Shown here piece by piece: positions 8,221 to 16,206 of a stretch of DNA of 64,000 bases. Each line of letters begins with the position of its first letter. Positions within the stretch are counted from its first letter, which is position 1. Below the pieces are notes generated by a model, which did no database searches, had not been told where the DNA came from, and saw only the letters and a list, made by a program, of their open reading frames with translations. The stretch comes from Sporosarcina sp. Marseille-Q4943 (GTDB taxonomy: Bacteria > Bacillota > Bacilli > Bacillales_A > Planococcaceae), in contig NZ_OX031157.1 in the NCBI RefSeq assembly GCF_943736995.1, positions 1,838,501 through 1,902,500 of the forward strand. The letters run 5' to 3'. The position numbers were made by a program, and so were the translations under genes.

Positions 8221-8255
8221 AAAGTCCAATTCTCCTTTTTTGGAGATTGGACTTT
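8221..8255 (+). terminator. Hairpin after lrgB, first of two
   Basis: Arms AAAGTCCAAT-TCTCC and GGAG-ATTGGACTTT enclose a T-rich loop. No T-run follows directly. A nearly identical hairpin in inverted orientation with shared flanking sequence lies at 9159-9191. Confidence 0.55.
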
Positions 8256-8258
8256 GCA

Positions 8259-8310
8259 GACTGTAGACAAATACCATGGATTTTGGTGTTTGCCTGCAGT
8301 CTTTTTTCTT
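8259..8310 (+). terminator. Rho-independent terminator of the GntR-LrgAB operon
   Basis: A stem of about 17 bp (GACTGTAGACAAATACC with GGTGTTTGCCTGCAGTC, including G-U pairs) is followed by TTTTTTCTTTT. Confidence 0.75.
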
Positions 8311-8335
8311 TTAAAAAAGAGATAAAGCTACAATA

Positions 8336-8568
8336 TTGATTTCCGCTGCGAGCGGACGCTTTCCGCGGGCACGGCTTCAGCCAATCGAACAGCGAAGGGT
8401 TCGATTTGTCTAATTTCTGCGGGTTGTGCAGAAATTAGACAGCACCCCTATGCTCGTAACGCTACGCTTTTACTCGCAAAAGCCGTTCTTCGTTACGGCT
8501 TTCGCTCAGTCCAGGGTCTTCAGCTCGTACTGTTCCCGCAGGAGTCGCCGCTCTCCGCTCCAATCAAC
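8336..8568 (+). repeat. Dispersed intergenic repeat, copy B (longest form)
   Basis: Same ends and core as copy A. It holds two internal hairpins: 8407-8419 with 8429-8441 (TGTCTAATTTCTG stem) and 8479-8486 with 8495-8502 (AAAGCCGT stem). It borders the IS1182-type fossil on the left, with copy C in the opposite orientation on the right. Confidence 0.85.
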
Positions 8569-8585
8569 GGTGTTTCCTATTAACT

Positions 8586-8911
8586 GAATTAGGCGATGGA
8601 TATGATGAAGAACAGTATGCCTCAATTCCTTCTATTTGTGCTACGTGTCCAGTGATTGGCCAATGCACGCAGAGCAAGAATCACCAAAAGTTGATTCAAC
8701 GTCATATCTGGCAAGACTATTTGGATGTAGCTGAGGACTTGCGACATAACTACCAAGTCAAGGAAATATACAGGAAGCGTACAGAGACGATCGAGCGTGT
8801 CTTAGCCGTCGCCATAGAAAAGCATGGCAGGCGATGCTGACTTTTGCTGCTCTAAATCTTAAGAAGCTGGCCAGCTGGACATGGAAAACGCCGGCTGAAA
8901 GCGTTACTTGA
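8586..8911 (+). pseudogene. IS1182-family transposase, C-terminal remnant
   Basis: One frame gives ...ICATCPVIGQCTQ...WQDYLDVAEDLRH...KEIYRKRTETIERVLAVAIEKHG, the usual C-terminal Cys-rich and E-R-V-F-A-D/A-x-x-K-H-G region of IS1182-type DDE transposases. The conserved tail QAMLTFAALNLKKLASWTW continues from about 8829 in another frame. So there is a small deletion or frameshift, and the N-terminal three quarters are gone. No terminal repeats of an intact element were recognised. It is an inactive fossil lodged between two inverted copies of the dispersed repeat. Confidence 0.75.
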
Positions 8912-8939
8912 ATGATGCCGTTGACCTAAGGGTAATCCA

Positions 8940-9066
8940 GTTGATTGGAGTGCAGGGCGGCGACTCCTGGGGGATCAGCGCAGCGTGAAGACCCCGCAGG
9001 AGCAAAGCGACGAGGAGGCTGAGGGCAAGCCCCCCGGAAAGCGTCCGCCCGGAACGGAAATCAACG
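8940..9066 (-). repeat. Dispersed intergenic repeat, copy C (inverted, short form)
   Basis: Reads TTGATTGGAGTGCAGGGCGG ... GGAAAGCGTCCGCC ... ATCAAC, the reverse complement of the other copies. The middle (CCCCGCAGGAGCAAAGCGAC) is the variant without the long internal hairpins. Confidence 0.8.
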
Positions 9067-9105
9067 TCGCGTCAGTCTAACGTTTTTGCATCAATGCGTT
9101 TAATA

Positions 9106-9149
9106 AGACAAAAGGATGGAAAACAATTCGATTTCCATCCCTTTTGTCT
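9106..9149. terminator. Long hairpin between repeat C and the deaminase gene
   Basis: AGACAAAAGGATGGAAA pairs with TTTCCATCCCTTTTGTCT across a short loop, with one bulged C. It is probably a transcript end for the minus-strand deaminase, or a relic of mobile DNA. Confidence 0.5.
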
Positions 9150-9158
9150 ACAGTCCGA

Positions 9159-9191
9159 AAAGTCCAATCTCTTTTTTGGAAATTGGACTTT
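9159..9191 (-). terminator. Hairpin downstream of the deaminase gene
   Basis: AAAGTCCAATCTC and GGAAATTGGACTTT form a stem around a T-run. It lies 28 bp after the deaminase stop on the minus strand and is followed there by TTTT. It is an inverted near-copy of 8221-8255. Confidence 0.55.
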
Positions 9192-9218
9192 ATTATGTGG
9201 TAGAGAGATATGCTGTGT

Positions 9219-9701
9219 TTATTGTCTGCTTGCATGGAAATGGCGATGGAGTTCACGAACTTCCTCAGCCAGTTCAGGGACAGGGCCATCGATTGTCGTA
9301 TCACGAATAACATCTTGGATAGGAAGATTCCGAACGCGCGATGGGGCAACTCCCATTTCACTCAGCCATTGTACTAGCTGTTCGGATGAACTCGCATAAA
9401 CGATCCGACCTAATCCAACCCACCCGTGGGCTGCAGCGCACATAGGGCAATGCTCGCCAGAAGTATATACCGTCGCCTTGCTTCTTTCTTCAGCGGTCAT
9501 ATTCGAGGCCGCCCATCGTGCCAAAGCAAATTCCGGGTGTTGTGTATGGTCTCCACCTGCAACGTGATTATGGTCTTCTGCAAGCACGTCTCCGTTGGCT
9601 GAGACAAGGACAGAACCAAATGGCTCGTCACCTTTCTCCAGCGCAGTTTTTGCTAATTCAATACAACGTCGTAGGTGTTTCAAATCTGAATTACTAATCA
9701 T
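9219..9701 (-). CDS. Zinc-dependent nucleoside/nucleobase deaminase (guanine deaminase-like)
   Basis: A 160-residue cytidine-deaminase-fold protein. The catalytic zinc site is visible as His55-x-Glu57 (HPEFALARWA) and the Cys pair C85/C88 in EHCPMCAAAHGWVG; the more usual PCxxC proline is a His. Length and architecture fit the COG0590 group, which includes guanine deaminase and TadA. The absence of TadA tRNA-binding features and the isolated position favour a small-molecule purine or pyrimidine substrate. A strong GAGGAGG precedes the ATG. It lies 65 bp downstream of the ketopantoate-reductase-like gene, same strand. The exact base deaminated cannot be told. Confidence 0.8.
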   Translation of the reverse strand: MISNSDLKHLRRCIELAKTALEKGDEPFGSVLVSANGDVLAEDHNHVAGGDHTQHPEFALARWAASNMTAEERSKATVYTSGEHCPMCAAAHGWVGLGRIVYASSSEQLVQWLSEMGVAPSRVRNLPIQDVIRDTTIDGPVPELAEEVRELHRHFHASRQ

Positions 9702-9765
9702 AAATGAATCCTCCTCGTTTGCATTACTATTCCAAGACCAAATTGAACAGCTGTATCAACTTTTG

Positions 9766-10695
9766 TTATTTATTTAAATAACTTTTCTCTTTTGCCAATA
9801 CTAAATTGACGAGCATTTCATTAATCGGAACTTCCAGGCCAAGCTCTTTGGCTTTTTGAACAACTCCACCATTGATGGCCATAATTTCTGTTTTTCTTTT
9901 ATTCAAGACGTCGACCAACATCGATGTCTGGTTTGGCGCCGTTTTCCTAGCCAAATTTTTAATAATAGAGGAATCATTAAAATGTAAAGGAATGCCTGCT
10001 TTTTTAGCAACCATGAGACACTCTTCTGCAATCTTATCCTGTAATTTAGATGTTTCCTCGTTTTCTACCAACTCACCGTTTCTCAGACCAGTGAGAGCGC
10101 CTAGTGGATTTATGCCACAATTGCCAATTAACTTCTCCCAAATTAATGACATGACATTTTCGGAAACCTTTGATGGCCCGAGTTTTTCATGTTCAAACAT
10201 ACGTTGGATTTCTTTGATCCGATCAGTGACTTGACCATCAACCTCACCGATCACAGTTCCCCCACTGCCTGTGTGGAGTACGACACCAGGCTCTTCAATG
10301 TAGCCGGCAGTACTCGTAGTCCCCGCAATAATTTTACTCTCATCAATGAATTTAGCGATGTTCTCAATATTGCCGATGCCGTTCTGTAGAGTTAACACGA
10401 TTGTGTTGTCGCCAAAGAGATTTTTATTTTGCTCCATAGCAATTTCAGTAACATATGTTTTGACTAAAACAATGACTAAATCAAGTTCTTCACCGATCTC
10501 TTTCCCATCAGTGAACGCCTTAAGATTCGTATATACCTTTTTCTCGTCACCATGCATGATCGTAAGCCCTTTAGAATTGATTGCGTCTATATGTTCTTTA
10601 TATATATCGATTAAGTAAACGTCATGTCCCGTTTCGGATAAGACTGCACCATAAAGTCCGCCTATGGCTCCTGCACCGATGATACCAATTTTCAT
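9766..10695 (-). CDS. 2-dehydropantoate 2-reductase-like oxidoreductase (PanE/ApbA family)
   Basis: A 309-residue NAD(P)H enzyme. The Rossmann motif GAGAIGG lies at 7-13, QNG at 104-106, and the catalytic lysine is Lys188 in WEKLIGNCGINPLGALTG, with Asn192 nearby. The C-terminal helical domain is complete. The family reduces ketopantoate to pantoate for coenzyme A synthesis, but bacteria often hold several paralogues acting on other 2-keto acids. With no panB or panC nearby, this one may be such a paralogue. AAAGGTTG precedes the ATG. It is probably transcribed with the deaminase downstream. Confidence 0.85.
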   Translation of the reverse strand: MKIGIIGAGAIGGLYGAVLSETGHDVYLIDIYKEHIDAINSKGLTIMHGDEKKVYTNLKAFTDGKEIGEELDLVIVLVKTYVTEIAMEQNKNLFGDNTIVLTLQNGIGNIENIAKFIDESKIIAGTTSTAGYIEEPGVVLHTGSGGTVIGEVDGQVTDRIKEIQRMFEHEKLGPSKVSENVMSLIWEKLIGNCGINPLGALTGLRNGELVENEETSKLQDKIAEECLMVAKKAGIPLHFNDSSIIKNLARKTAPNQTSMLVDVLNKRKTEIMAINGGVVQKAKELGLEVPINEMLVNLVLAKEKSYLNK

Positions 10696-10975
10696 ACAAA
10701 CTCAACCTTTCGTTAACTGTTTATCCATATTTTCAACTTAATTATTATATCATGCATTGCTTCCAGTCATGGTTTTGACAGACCAACCAAGAAGCTCGGC
10801 CAAAATTAATAACCCTTCTAAATTCAAACACATGATTGTTATTCTATTACTCATAAAAAGTGAAGCGTTTACATTTTTAATTGTAAGCTACTTCTGAAAT
10901 TATATCAAACTTAGTTTACAGGTATGGAATAATTTTACTTTTCATCTGGCGATTGTCTTCTGCGGACAACAGTAA

Positions 10976-11001
10976 AGGGAAATGGATATGTCCATTTCCC
11001 T
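10976..11001. other. Hairpin in the gene-free stretch 10696-11086
   Basis: AGGGAAATGGA and TCCATTTCCCT form an 11-bp stem with a 4-nt loop. No strong T-run follows on either strand. It lies about 85 bp past the Mn catalase stop and may end that transcript. The rest of the 391-bp gap is AT-rich; no gene was seen in it. Confidence 0.45.
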
Positions 11002-11086
11002 CACTGTTATCCAATTAATTTTTCACATAGATAAACATTAGAATTCATCATAATAATGTTTCCTTACATAATGTTTTTCTTGTTTA

Positions 11087-11977
11087 TTACATATTACTTT
11101 TTAATCGTTTTAAAATGCGATGGTAATCATCAAGATCAATCCCTGGAGCAAATTGTTCTGGAAGCTCTGGGAGATCAGGTATAGGTGCACCTTTAGGCAT
11201 TCCATCAATGACTCTCAGCTGTTCACCCGTTTCAGGATTTGGTCCTTTCCAAATTTGATTGATGTCCCGATACTCCGGCTCTCCCCATGTATACAACACA
11301 TTATTTAATCCTTGATTTATAAATCCTTTTGCGTAGTCAAATTTAGTATTATCCAAACTCGGCACAGGAAGCATCTTACCTACATCTACTCCTGTAGCCA
11401 TTTCAATTGCTTTTGCATAAGCAAGGATGTGAGTACCGCCTCTAACAAGCAAGTACCCAATCATTGTTAAAGCAGTTGGATGGGTAGTCATTTCGTAAAC
11501 CCTCATCTTATGGGTTCTTGCTCCAATTTCCAATAAATAATTGGCAAGGAGATCTTCAACTAGCACACCAGAATTATTGACGTATGTGCCATTCCACGGT
11601 CTCCCCATCCCATCTCCTGGATAAGCTGTTTGAGCAGTAGTCGTGAAATGTAATGAATAACGAGCGTCCTTTCCATTTTGCAACGGTGCAATGTCAGGAT
11701 CACCAGGACCCGTATTGCCTACGGATAGCAGATTAATTGTATTCGCTACTAACTCAACATGACCAAATTCTTCAGCCGTAATACTCGCAACTAAATCATA
11801 AAACGGTTTAAACTTTTTTTTCGCACGAAAGTTAAAGGACTGAAACATGTAATTGTTTAAGGTGGACATTTCACCAAATTTACCACCCATTAATTCTTGA
11901 ACAGCTGCTGCGGCATTCATATCGCCATGGGCGGGAATAGGAAGATCAATGGCCATTCGATTGACACGTTTAATCAT
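11087..11977 (-). CDS. Manganese (non-heme) catalase
   Basis: Breaks down hydrogen peroxide at a dimanganese centre. The 296-residue protein shows the ferritin-like ligand pattern: Glu36 in GGKFGEM, Glu70 and His73 in AEEFGHVE, then LLEIGARTHKMRVYEM and RGGTHILAY supplying the remaining Glu/His ligands. It resembles B. subtilis YdbD/YjqC and spore coat CotJC. The start is ATG 11977 because GGAGG lies 10 nt upstream; the ATG at 11998 overlaps that GGAGG. The neighbouring DUF2642 gene on the same strand suggests a sporulation or stationary-phase setting. Confidence 0.9.
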   Translation of the reverse strand: MIKRVNRMAIDLPIPAHGDMNAAAAVQELMGGKFGEMSTLNNYMFQSFNFRAKKKFKPFYDLVASITAEEFGHVELVANTINLLSVGNTGPGDPDIAPLQNGKDARYSLHFTTTAQTAYPGDGMGRPWNGTYVNNSGVLVEDLLANYLLEIGARTHKMRVYEMTTHPTALTMIGYLLVRGGTHILAYAKAIEMATGVDVGKMLPVPSLDNTKFDYAKGFINQGLNNVLYTWGEPEYRDINQIWKGPNPETGEQLRVIDGMPKGAPIPDLPELPEQFAPGIDLDDYHRILKRLKSNM

Positions 11978-12045
11978 GAGCTTTATGCCTCCATCCATAA
12001 ATGTTAACCATTGGCATTATATGTTGGATAAAGCTTGGCCTATTC

Positions 12046-12252
12046 CTACATCGCCGCTGGATGAACCCAAATTATCTGTTCTGTACGAATATAAAATGGT
12101 GTCCCCCCCATATGAACAACGATATGATCTGGCATTACCATTCGTAATACACCTCGTACAGAGCCACGTGTCGTTTGGACTGAAATGGATTGATTTTGCA
12201 ATTGAGTTAGAGCCTCATAAACATATGGATCACGAAGATTCCAACCATTCAT
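12046..12252 (-). CDS. YuzF-like small protein (DUF2642 family)
   Basis: A 68-residue protein consisting of one small beta-rich domain: YVYEALTQLQNQSISVQTTR followed by VRGVLRMVMPDHIVVHMGGTPFYI and EQIIWVHP. This matches the DUF2642 pattern of spore-associated proteins in Bacillus such as YuzF. The fold reads like a short SH3/Sm-like barrel. GGAGAG lies 9-10 nt upstream of the ATG. It sits 68 bp upstream of the Mn catalase gene on the same strand, so the two are probably one unit. The function is unknown; a spore coat or spore maturation role is inferred. Confidence 0.7.
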   Translation of the reverse strand: MNGWNLRDPYVYEALTQLQNQSISVQTTRGSVRGVLRMVMPDHIVVHMGGTPFYIRTEQIIWVHPAAM

Positions 12253-12495
12253 TACTCAACACTCTCCTTTTCTCGAATCCATAGCAATATATGCAATATG
12301 ATGGAGAAATGTGCATTTGCCTAGTTAAGAACTGAGGGAGATTTTGATGGAGGAGGGACATACTAAACGTTAAAGATATACTTTTATGGGGAAAACTACT
12401 CTTACCTATTGGACCGATAAACGCGTTCTCAAGATTTTCTGTTAGAATTAATATCTACTGGTTTCATAAAATATAAAGAAAATAGGATGGTACTT

Positions 12496-13449
12496 ATGGG
12501 ATATCGAACAATTAAGACTGCAATAGGGGCAGGGTTAGCAATTTGGATTGCGAGTTTACTCGACTTGGAATTTGCCTCATTTGCAGCGATTATCGTTATT
12601 ATGTGTATTGAGAAGACAAAGAAAAGAACATTGCATTCTATTCGGAAGAAGTTCTTCGCTTCACTTTTATCCTTAATTCTTGGTTCTATATGCTTTGAAC
12701 TATTAGGATATCATCCGATTGTTTTAGCTTTATTTATCTTATTGTTTGTCCCGATTCTTATAAAGGCACGTATTCAGGAAGGTTTTGTCACAAGCATAGT
12801 TGTTATTTTACATATTTACACAGTGAAAGAAGCTAGCCTGCAAAACTTATTGAATGAACTCTATATCATTTTTATTGGGATAGGAATCGCCTTACTTGTA
12901 AACAGCATTATGCCAAGCTTTAAGGAAGAAATTGAAAAATATAAAACGGAAATCGAAACTAAATTCAGCGTTATTCTTTACGAGTTTTCAGCACTTTTAA
13001 AGAACAGTGAGCGAAGCTGGAACGGAAAAGAATTAGTCGAAGTAGAAAATATACTTAATCAGGCTAAAAACATTGTTATACAAGATGTAGAAAATCATCT
13101 GTTACGAAAAGAGAATAGAGATTATTATTATCTCGAAATGCGAGAGGATCAATTCAAAATCCTAAAACATATGGCAGGCATCCTAGACATTGTTTCTTCA
13201 TCAAAGTTAGATGTGAAACAAAAAGGCATGCTTGCTAATATCTTTCTCAATATTAGTCAACATGTTGATTCAGGAGATACAACCGTTGCATTAAAGCTAT
13301 TAGAGGAATATGAAGAGTCCATACGTGAAACAGAACTACCGAAGACTAGGGAAGAATTTGAAATTAGAGCAAATCTATATTATTTAAACTTCGAAATTAA
13401 GAACTACTTAATCATTAAGAAGAACATCGTTAGTAGAAGTAAACTTTAG
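12496..13449 (+). CDS. Aromatic acid exporter-like membrane protein (ArAE/DUF939 family)
   Basis: About 317 residues. The N-terminal third has 4-6 membrane helices (IKTAIGAGLAIWIASLLDL ... IIVIMCIEKTKKRTLHSIRK), as in the FUSC/ArAE_1 family and B. subtilis YqjA. The C-terminal half is a long helical, partly coiled-coil cytoplasmic domain rich in Glu and Lys, with LEEYEESIRETELPKTREEF near the end. Related proteins export aromatic carboxylic acids or bear on envelope stress. ATG 12496 has TAGGATGG about 7 nt upstream; a start nine bases earlier is possible. It converges on the hydrolase gene across a shared hairpin. The substrate is unknown. Confidence 0.75.
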   Translation: MGYRTIKTAIGAGLAIWIASLLDLEFASFAAIIVIMCIEKTKKRTLHSIRKKFFASLLSLILGSICFELLGYHPIVLALFILLFVPILIKARIQEGFVTSIVVILHIYTVKEASLQNLLNELYIIFIGIGIALLVNSIMPSFKEEIEKYKTEIETKFSVILYEFSALLKNSERSWNGKELVEVENILNQAKNIVIQDVENHLLRKENRDYYYLEMREDQFKILKHMAGILDIVSSSKLDVKQKGMLANIFLNISQHVDSGDTTVALKLLEEYEESIRETELPKTREEFEIRANLYYLNFEIKNYLIIKKNIVSRSKL

Positions 13450-13485
13450 CTCCAGAGGCTAGTCATTATCTTAACTATGACAACA

Positions 13486-13526
13486 GGGACAGGTAACTCG
13501 ACTTAAATAGTCAAGTTACCTGTCCC
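13486..13526. terminator. Bidirectional hairpin between convergent genes
   Basis: GGGACAGGTAACT-C-GACT pairs with AGTC-A-AGTTACCTGTCCC around a 5-nt loop. T-runs are weak on both sides, but its place between convergent stop codons fits a shared transcript end. Confidence 0.6.
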
Positions 13527-13540
13527 CGTTCTTACTCCAA

Positions 13541-14641
13541 TTAATTAGATGCAATTTCCTTTAACTTTTCAAAGATCATTTTTAAATCATTCCCATTAGG
13601 ATAATGTGCGGACTGCTCGAGTATGATAAACTCTTTTCCGGCAGGTGCTTCAATTTTTTCAGTATACTCTTTTGCAAGCTCATAATTTGTTATTTTGTCG
13701 TGTACACCTTGAAAAATATAAACAGGCATTTTCAGTTCCTCTACCTCTGAAATAAAATTTATTTCATTCATCTCTGCTTGTAAATCCTTTGCCTCTTTTA
13801 GGCTGAAGGTTGCTCCCGACACCAATGCTTTATAAAGGTCCCCTAAAGTGTAATCAGGGGAAACTAGTGATGTTCCTAACCAACCCGCTATATCCGCTTT
13901 ATGAACCTCATCGTCACCGTAATTTTCTCCTCCATATTCCCCTATATACTTCATTAACCTTTCTTCTGGTTTTCCTATATACAACGGTTCCCCAAAGGAT
14001 TCCAGATCTTTACGCATTTTTTCGTCACCATTACTGATCGCAATATTCAATAACCAGTCTCTTGCTCGAATTTGGTTTTCCTTAAAATTAACAAACTGTG
14101 AAATACCAATATAAGCAGTCACCTTCTCGGGGTGTTGAATACTATATTTTGTTCCTACAATTGTTCCCCAGGAAGTACCTACTACCAAGACTTTTTCGGT
14201 ATGAAATCGCTCCGTTAAATAATCTACAATTACATTCGTATCTTCAACAAACTGATTAATGTTCATTGTTTCTATGGGAATGTCCTTGCTGTAACTCTTA
14301 CCAGAACCCCTTTGGTCATAGTAAACTGCAACGAAGTTTTCGGTAAGCTCAGGAAAAGCGGCCCTAGCACTTACACCAAATGGAAAAGGCTGACCAGGAC
14401 CTCCATGTAAAATTAGTAGCACCGGTTTATTTAAGTCCTTTCCCTCTATTAACAAGAACTGTTTGGTGTCATTGACCTGTAACTCAACAACCTCGCTAAT
14501 TCCGCCATTCCTTACTAAGTCTTCCCCTTTGTCCTTAACAAACAACTGGTTTACTGACCGAATTGCTAGTAGTAGAACTATTAATACAACAATAGAACCC
14601 CCACATACAATCACAAACTTTCTTAACTTCTCCAAAGCCAT
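13541..14641 (-). CDS. Membrane-anchored alpha/beta hydrolase (proline iminopeptidase-like)
   Basis: A 366-residue protein with one N-terminal membrane anchor (about 9-28) and an alpha/beta hydrolase domain. Landmarks are the oxyanion-hole motif HGGPG (79-83), DQRGSGKS (109-116), and the nucleophile elbow GTSWGT with Ser157. An acid in VHDKITN and a His in EQSAHYPNG complete the likely triad. HGGPG plus DQRGSGKS is typical of the S33 prolyl aminopeptidase group, whose members also include esterases and epoxide hydrolases. The domain probably faces outside. It follows the membrane protein gene by 19 bp on the same strand. Confidence 0.8.
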   Translation of the reverse strand: MALEKLRKFVIVCGGSIVVLIVLLLAIRSVNQLFVKDKGEDLVRNGGISEVVELQVNDTKQFLLIEGKDLNKPVLLILHGGPGQPFPFGVSARAAFPELTENFVAVYYDQRGSGKSYSKDIPIETMNINQFVEDTNVIVDYLTERFHTEKVLVVGTSWGTIVGTKYSIQHPEKVTAYIGISQFVNFKENQIRARDWLLNIAISNGDEKMRKDLESFGEPLYIGKPEERLMKYIGEYGGENYGDDEVHKADIAGWLGTSLVSPDYTLGDLYKALVSGATFSLKEAKDLQAEMNEINFISEVEELKMPVYIFQGVHDKITNYELAKEYTEKIEAPAGKEFIILEQSAHYPNGNDLKMIFEKLKEIASN

Positions 14642-14660
14642 CCCATACCCCCAACCTTCA

Positions 14661-15350
14661 TTATATTTCAGTATTGGTTGATAGATCTGTTGGCAAAAGT
14701 GGTTTCTTCAATAATAAGACACCATAATAAATAAACCAGGCAGGAACAACCACTAATCCACCTAAGCCCATTCCGATCATAACGAGGAATGAAAGTCCTG
14801 TTACATTACCTAGTACAGTTACAATAAAACAGCTTCCTCCCAAATACCCTAAATAGGACAATAGCTTTCGATTGTGCAATTTAAGAGAGAAGACACTCAC
14901 CGTTAAAATCCAAATACCGACAAACCCAAAATCTATCCAGCCTTGTGGACTGAATTCTACTAAACCTACCCACCCAATCACTACTGCATCCAAAACAGCT
15001 CCACTTGCGTGTATCGCCTCATGGCTTAGTTCATGATCCAAGCCTGTCTGGCGGAAATTATTAATCGCAAGTAAAGCAAACCCAATAATGGCCATTACTT
15101 TGGAATAAGGATACCATTCGCTGCCAGCGGTTTGTTTTTCTAACGTTCTGGAGATTGTCAACACGACCATAATGCCTAAGACTCCTAAAAACCCTAATAT
15201 ATAATGAACCGCCATGAGTTTTTCCATATGGGTGATATGGTCAACGACGGCATTTTCTCCTGGTGGTGCTAGTAATACTAAAATGACGGTGAAAAAATAA
15301 CATAGACCTACAAGAATAGCAGAAATTGCACCTAATCTTGTTTTTCTCAT
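14661..15350 (-). CDS. Six-helix integral membrane protein of unknown function
   Basis: About 229 residues with six or seven hydrophobic segments and few loops. It resembles the DUF998/DUF4386-like group of small membrane proteins but was not recognised with certainty. ATG 15350 is taken as the start because a G-rich stretch (GGGGGG) lies just upstream; an ATG 12 bases earlier is possible. It is followed after 19 bp by the membrane-anchored hydrolase. Immediately upstream is the remnant of a TetR regulator that may once have controlled both. No functional motif is visible. Confidence 0.6.
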   Translation of the reverse strand: MRKTRLGAISAILVGLCYFFTVILVLLAPPGENAVVDHITHMEKLMAVHYILGFLGVLGIMVVLTISRTLEKQTAGSEWYPYSKVMAIIGFALLAINNFRQTGLDHELSHEAIHASGAVLDAVVIGWVGLVEFSPQGWIDFGFVGIWILTVSVFSLKLHNRKLLSYLGYLGGSCFIVTVLGNVTGLSFLVMIGMGLGGLVVVPAWFIYYGVLLLKKPLLPTDLSTNTEI

Positions 15351-15362
15351 AGAACCCCCCAT

Positions 15363-15503
15363 TTATTGGTTGAGATGCAAATAAACCATTCTTAAAAAAT
15401 ACGTATAATTACCTCCTCGACTAACGCCGGAATAGTTGATTATATGTTGGATTGTCTTTGCATTAAAACCTCTGTTCATAAAAACTTCTGTAGCTCCCCT
15501 ACA
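15363..15503 (-). pseudogene. TetR-family regulator, HTH remnant
   Basis: On the minus strand this stretch reads CRGATEVFMNRGFNAKTIQHIINYSGVSRGGNYTYF, the canonical TetR helix-turn-helix (A-x-x-V-F-x-x-x-G-F ... T-x-x-I ... G-V-S-x-G-x-x-Y-x-Y-F). A stop codon lies just before it, no start codon is left, and the frame ends at 15363 without any ligand-binding domain. So only the DNA-binding core survives. It lies directly upstream of the membrane protein/hydrolase pair in the same direction. The rest of the 15363-15653 gap holds no intact gene. Confidence 0.6.
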
Positions 15504-15653
15504 AAATGACTACAGGAAAAAGTTCAATCATCTGACGGGGTAATTAATATAGCTACCGCTATACCAGGAACTGCACCCTATAAAAAACTTCATACATACG
15601 ACTTTTAACTATTTAATCTGCATAATGATAATAAAACGGATGGAGTTGATTGA

Positions 15654-16112
15654 TTGGTCAAGTTCAACCCAGAAAAACTATTCGTTCAATATAGGCATGG
15701 TATTAATACAATGCAACCTGTCATTCCAAGGCGTTACACACTTACTCACTCAGATGATACGGGAGATCTATTTCTAACGATTGGAAATGAGTTTGCTTGG
15801 GATAAAGTTAATACGAAGATGAGAGATGAGGCCTTAGGTGAATGGATGAGTAATGGGGAATGCTTATATTTCTATGTATATTTATACATAGACCAGGGAG
15901 AATACAGTCAAAATGCTTCCGCAAAACGCAATGAAGTATTTAGACGTGAGTTACCACTTGCACTAACAGCTATTCGATATGGCGATAAATTACTATTTAA
16001 TAAATGCCCTAACCTCGATAACGCTACTATCATCGTTAACTTTAAATCCACTTATCCTCAATTTGCTAGGCAAGAGAATTGGGGGACATTCAGTAGTTTT
16101 TCTAACATTTAG
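15654..16112 (+). CDS. Staygreen (SGR) family protein
   Basis: A 152-residue protein with the family landmarks FNPEKLFVQYRHG, PRRYTLTHSDDTGDLFLTIG and the NGECLYFYVYLYIDQG segment, all known from plant STAY-GREEN and its bacterial relatives. Plant SGR removes Mg from chlorophyll a; some bacterial homologues show dechelatase activity in vitro. A non-photosynthetic Bacillales host has no chlorophyll, so the native substrate is unknown, perhaps another metal-tetrapyrrole. The start is TTG 15654 behind GGAG 9 nt upstream. A short hairpin follows at 16117-16132. It is monocistronic as far as can be seen. Confidence 0.85.
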   Translation: MVKFNPEKLFVQYRHGINTMQPVIPRRYTLTHSDDTGDLFLTIGNEFAWDKVNTKMRDEALGEWMSNGECLYFYVYLYIDQGEYSQNASAKRNEVFRRELPLALTAIRYGDKLLFNKCPNLDNATIIVNFKSTYPQFARQENWGTFSSFSNI

Positions 16113-16116
16113 TATG

Positions 16117-16132
16117 GTACGGTTCACCGTAC
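16117..16132 (+). other. Hairpin after the staygreen gene
   Basis: GTACGGT and ACCGTAC with a 2-nt loop, a few bases past the stop. No T-run follows; it may be a weak transcript end or a protein-binding palindrome. Confidence 0.4.
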
Positions 16133-16172
16133 TATATCTAAAAATAATCTGGTAAATAACGCCATTTTCTTA

Positions 16173-16178
16173 TATAAT
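16173..16178 (+). promoter_or_regulatory. -10 box for the YbjQ gene
   Basis: TATAAT, about 30 bp upstream of the ATG; no good -35 box at the right distance. Confidence 0.35.
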
Positions 16179-16206
16179 TATTATTATTGTTAAGGAGCGG
16201 ATTCAG

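Noticed and set aside
16105-16135. A second att-like copy of the rlmH end (TATGGTACGGTT resembles TATGGTATGGTT)
   Set aside because: The match is short and explained by a local hairpin after the staygreen gene.
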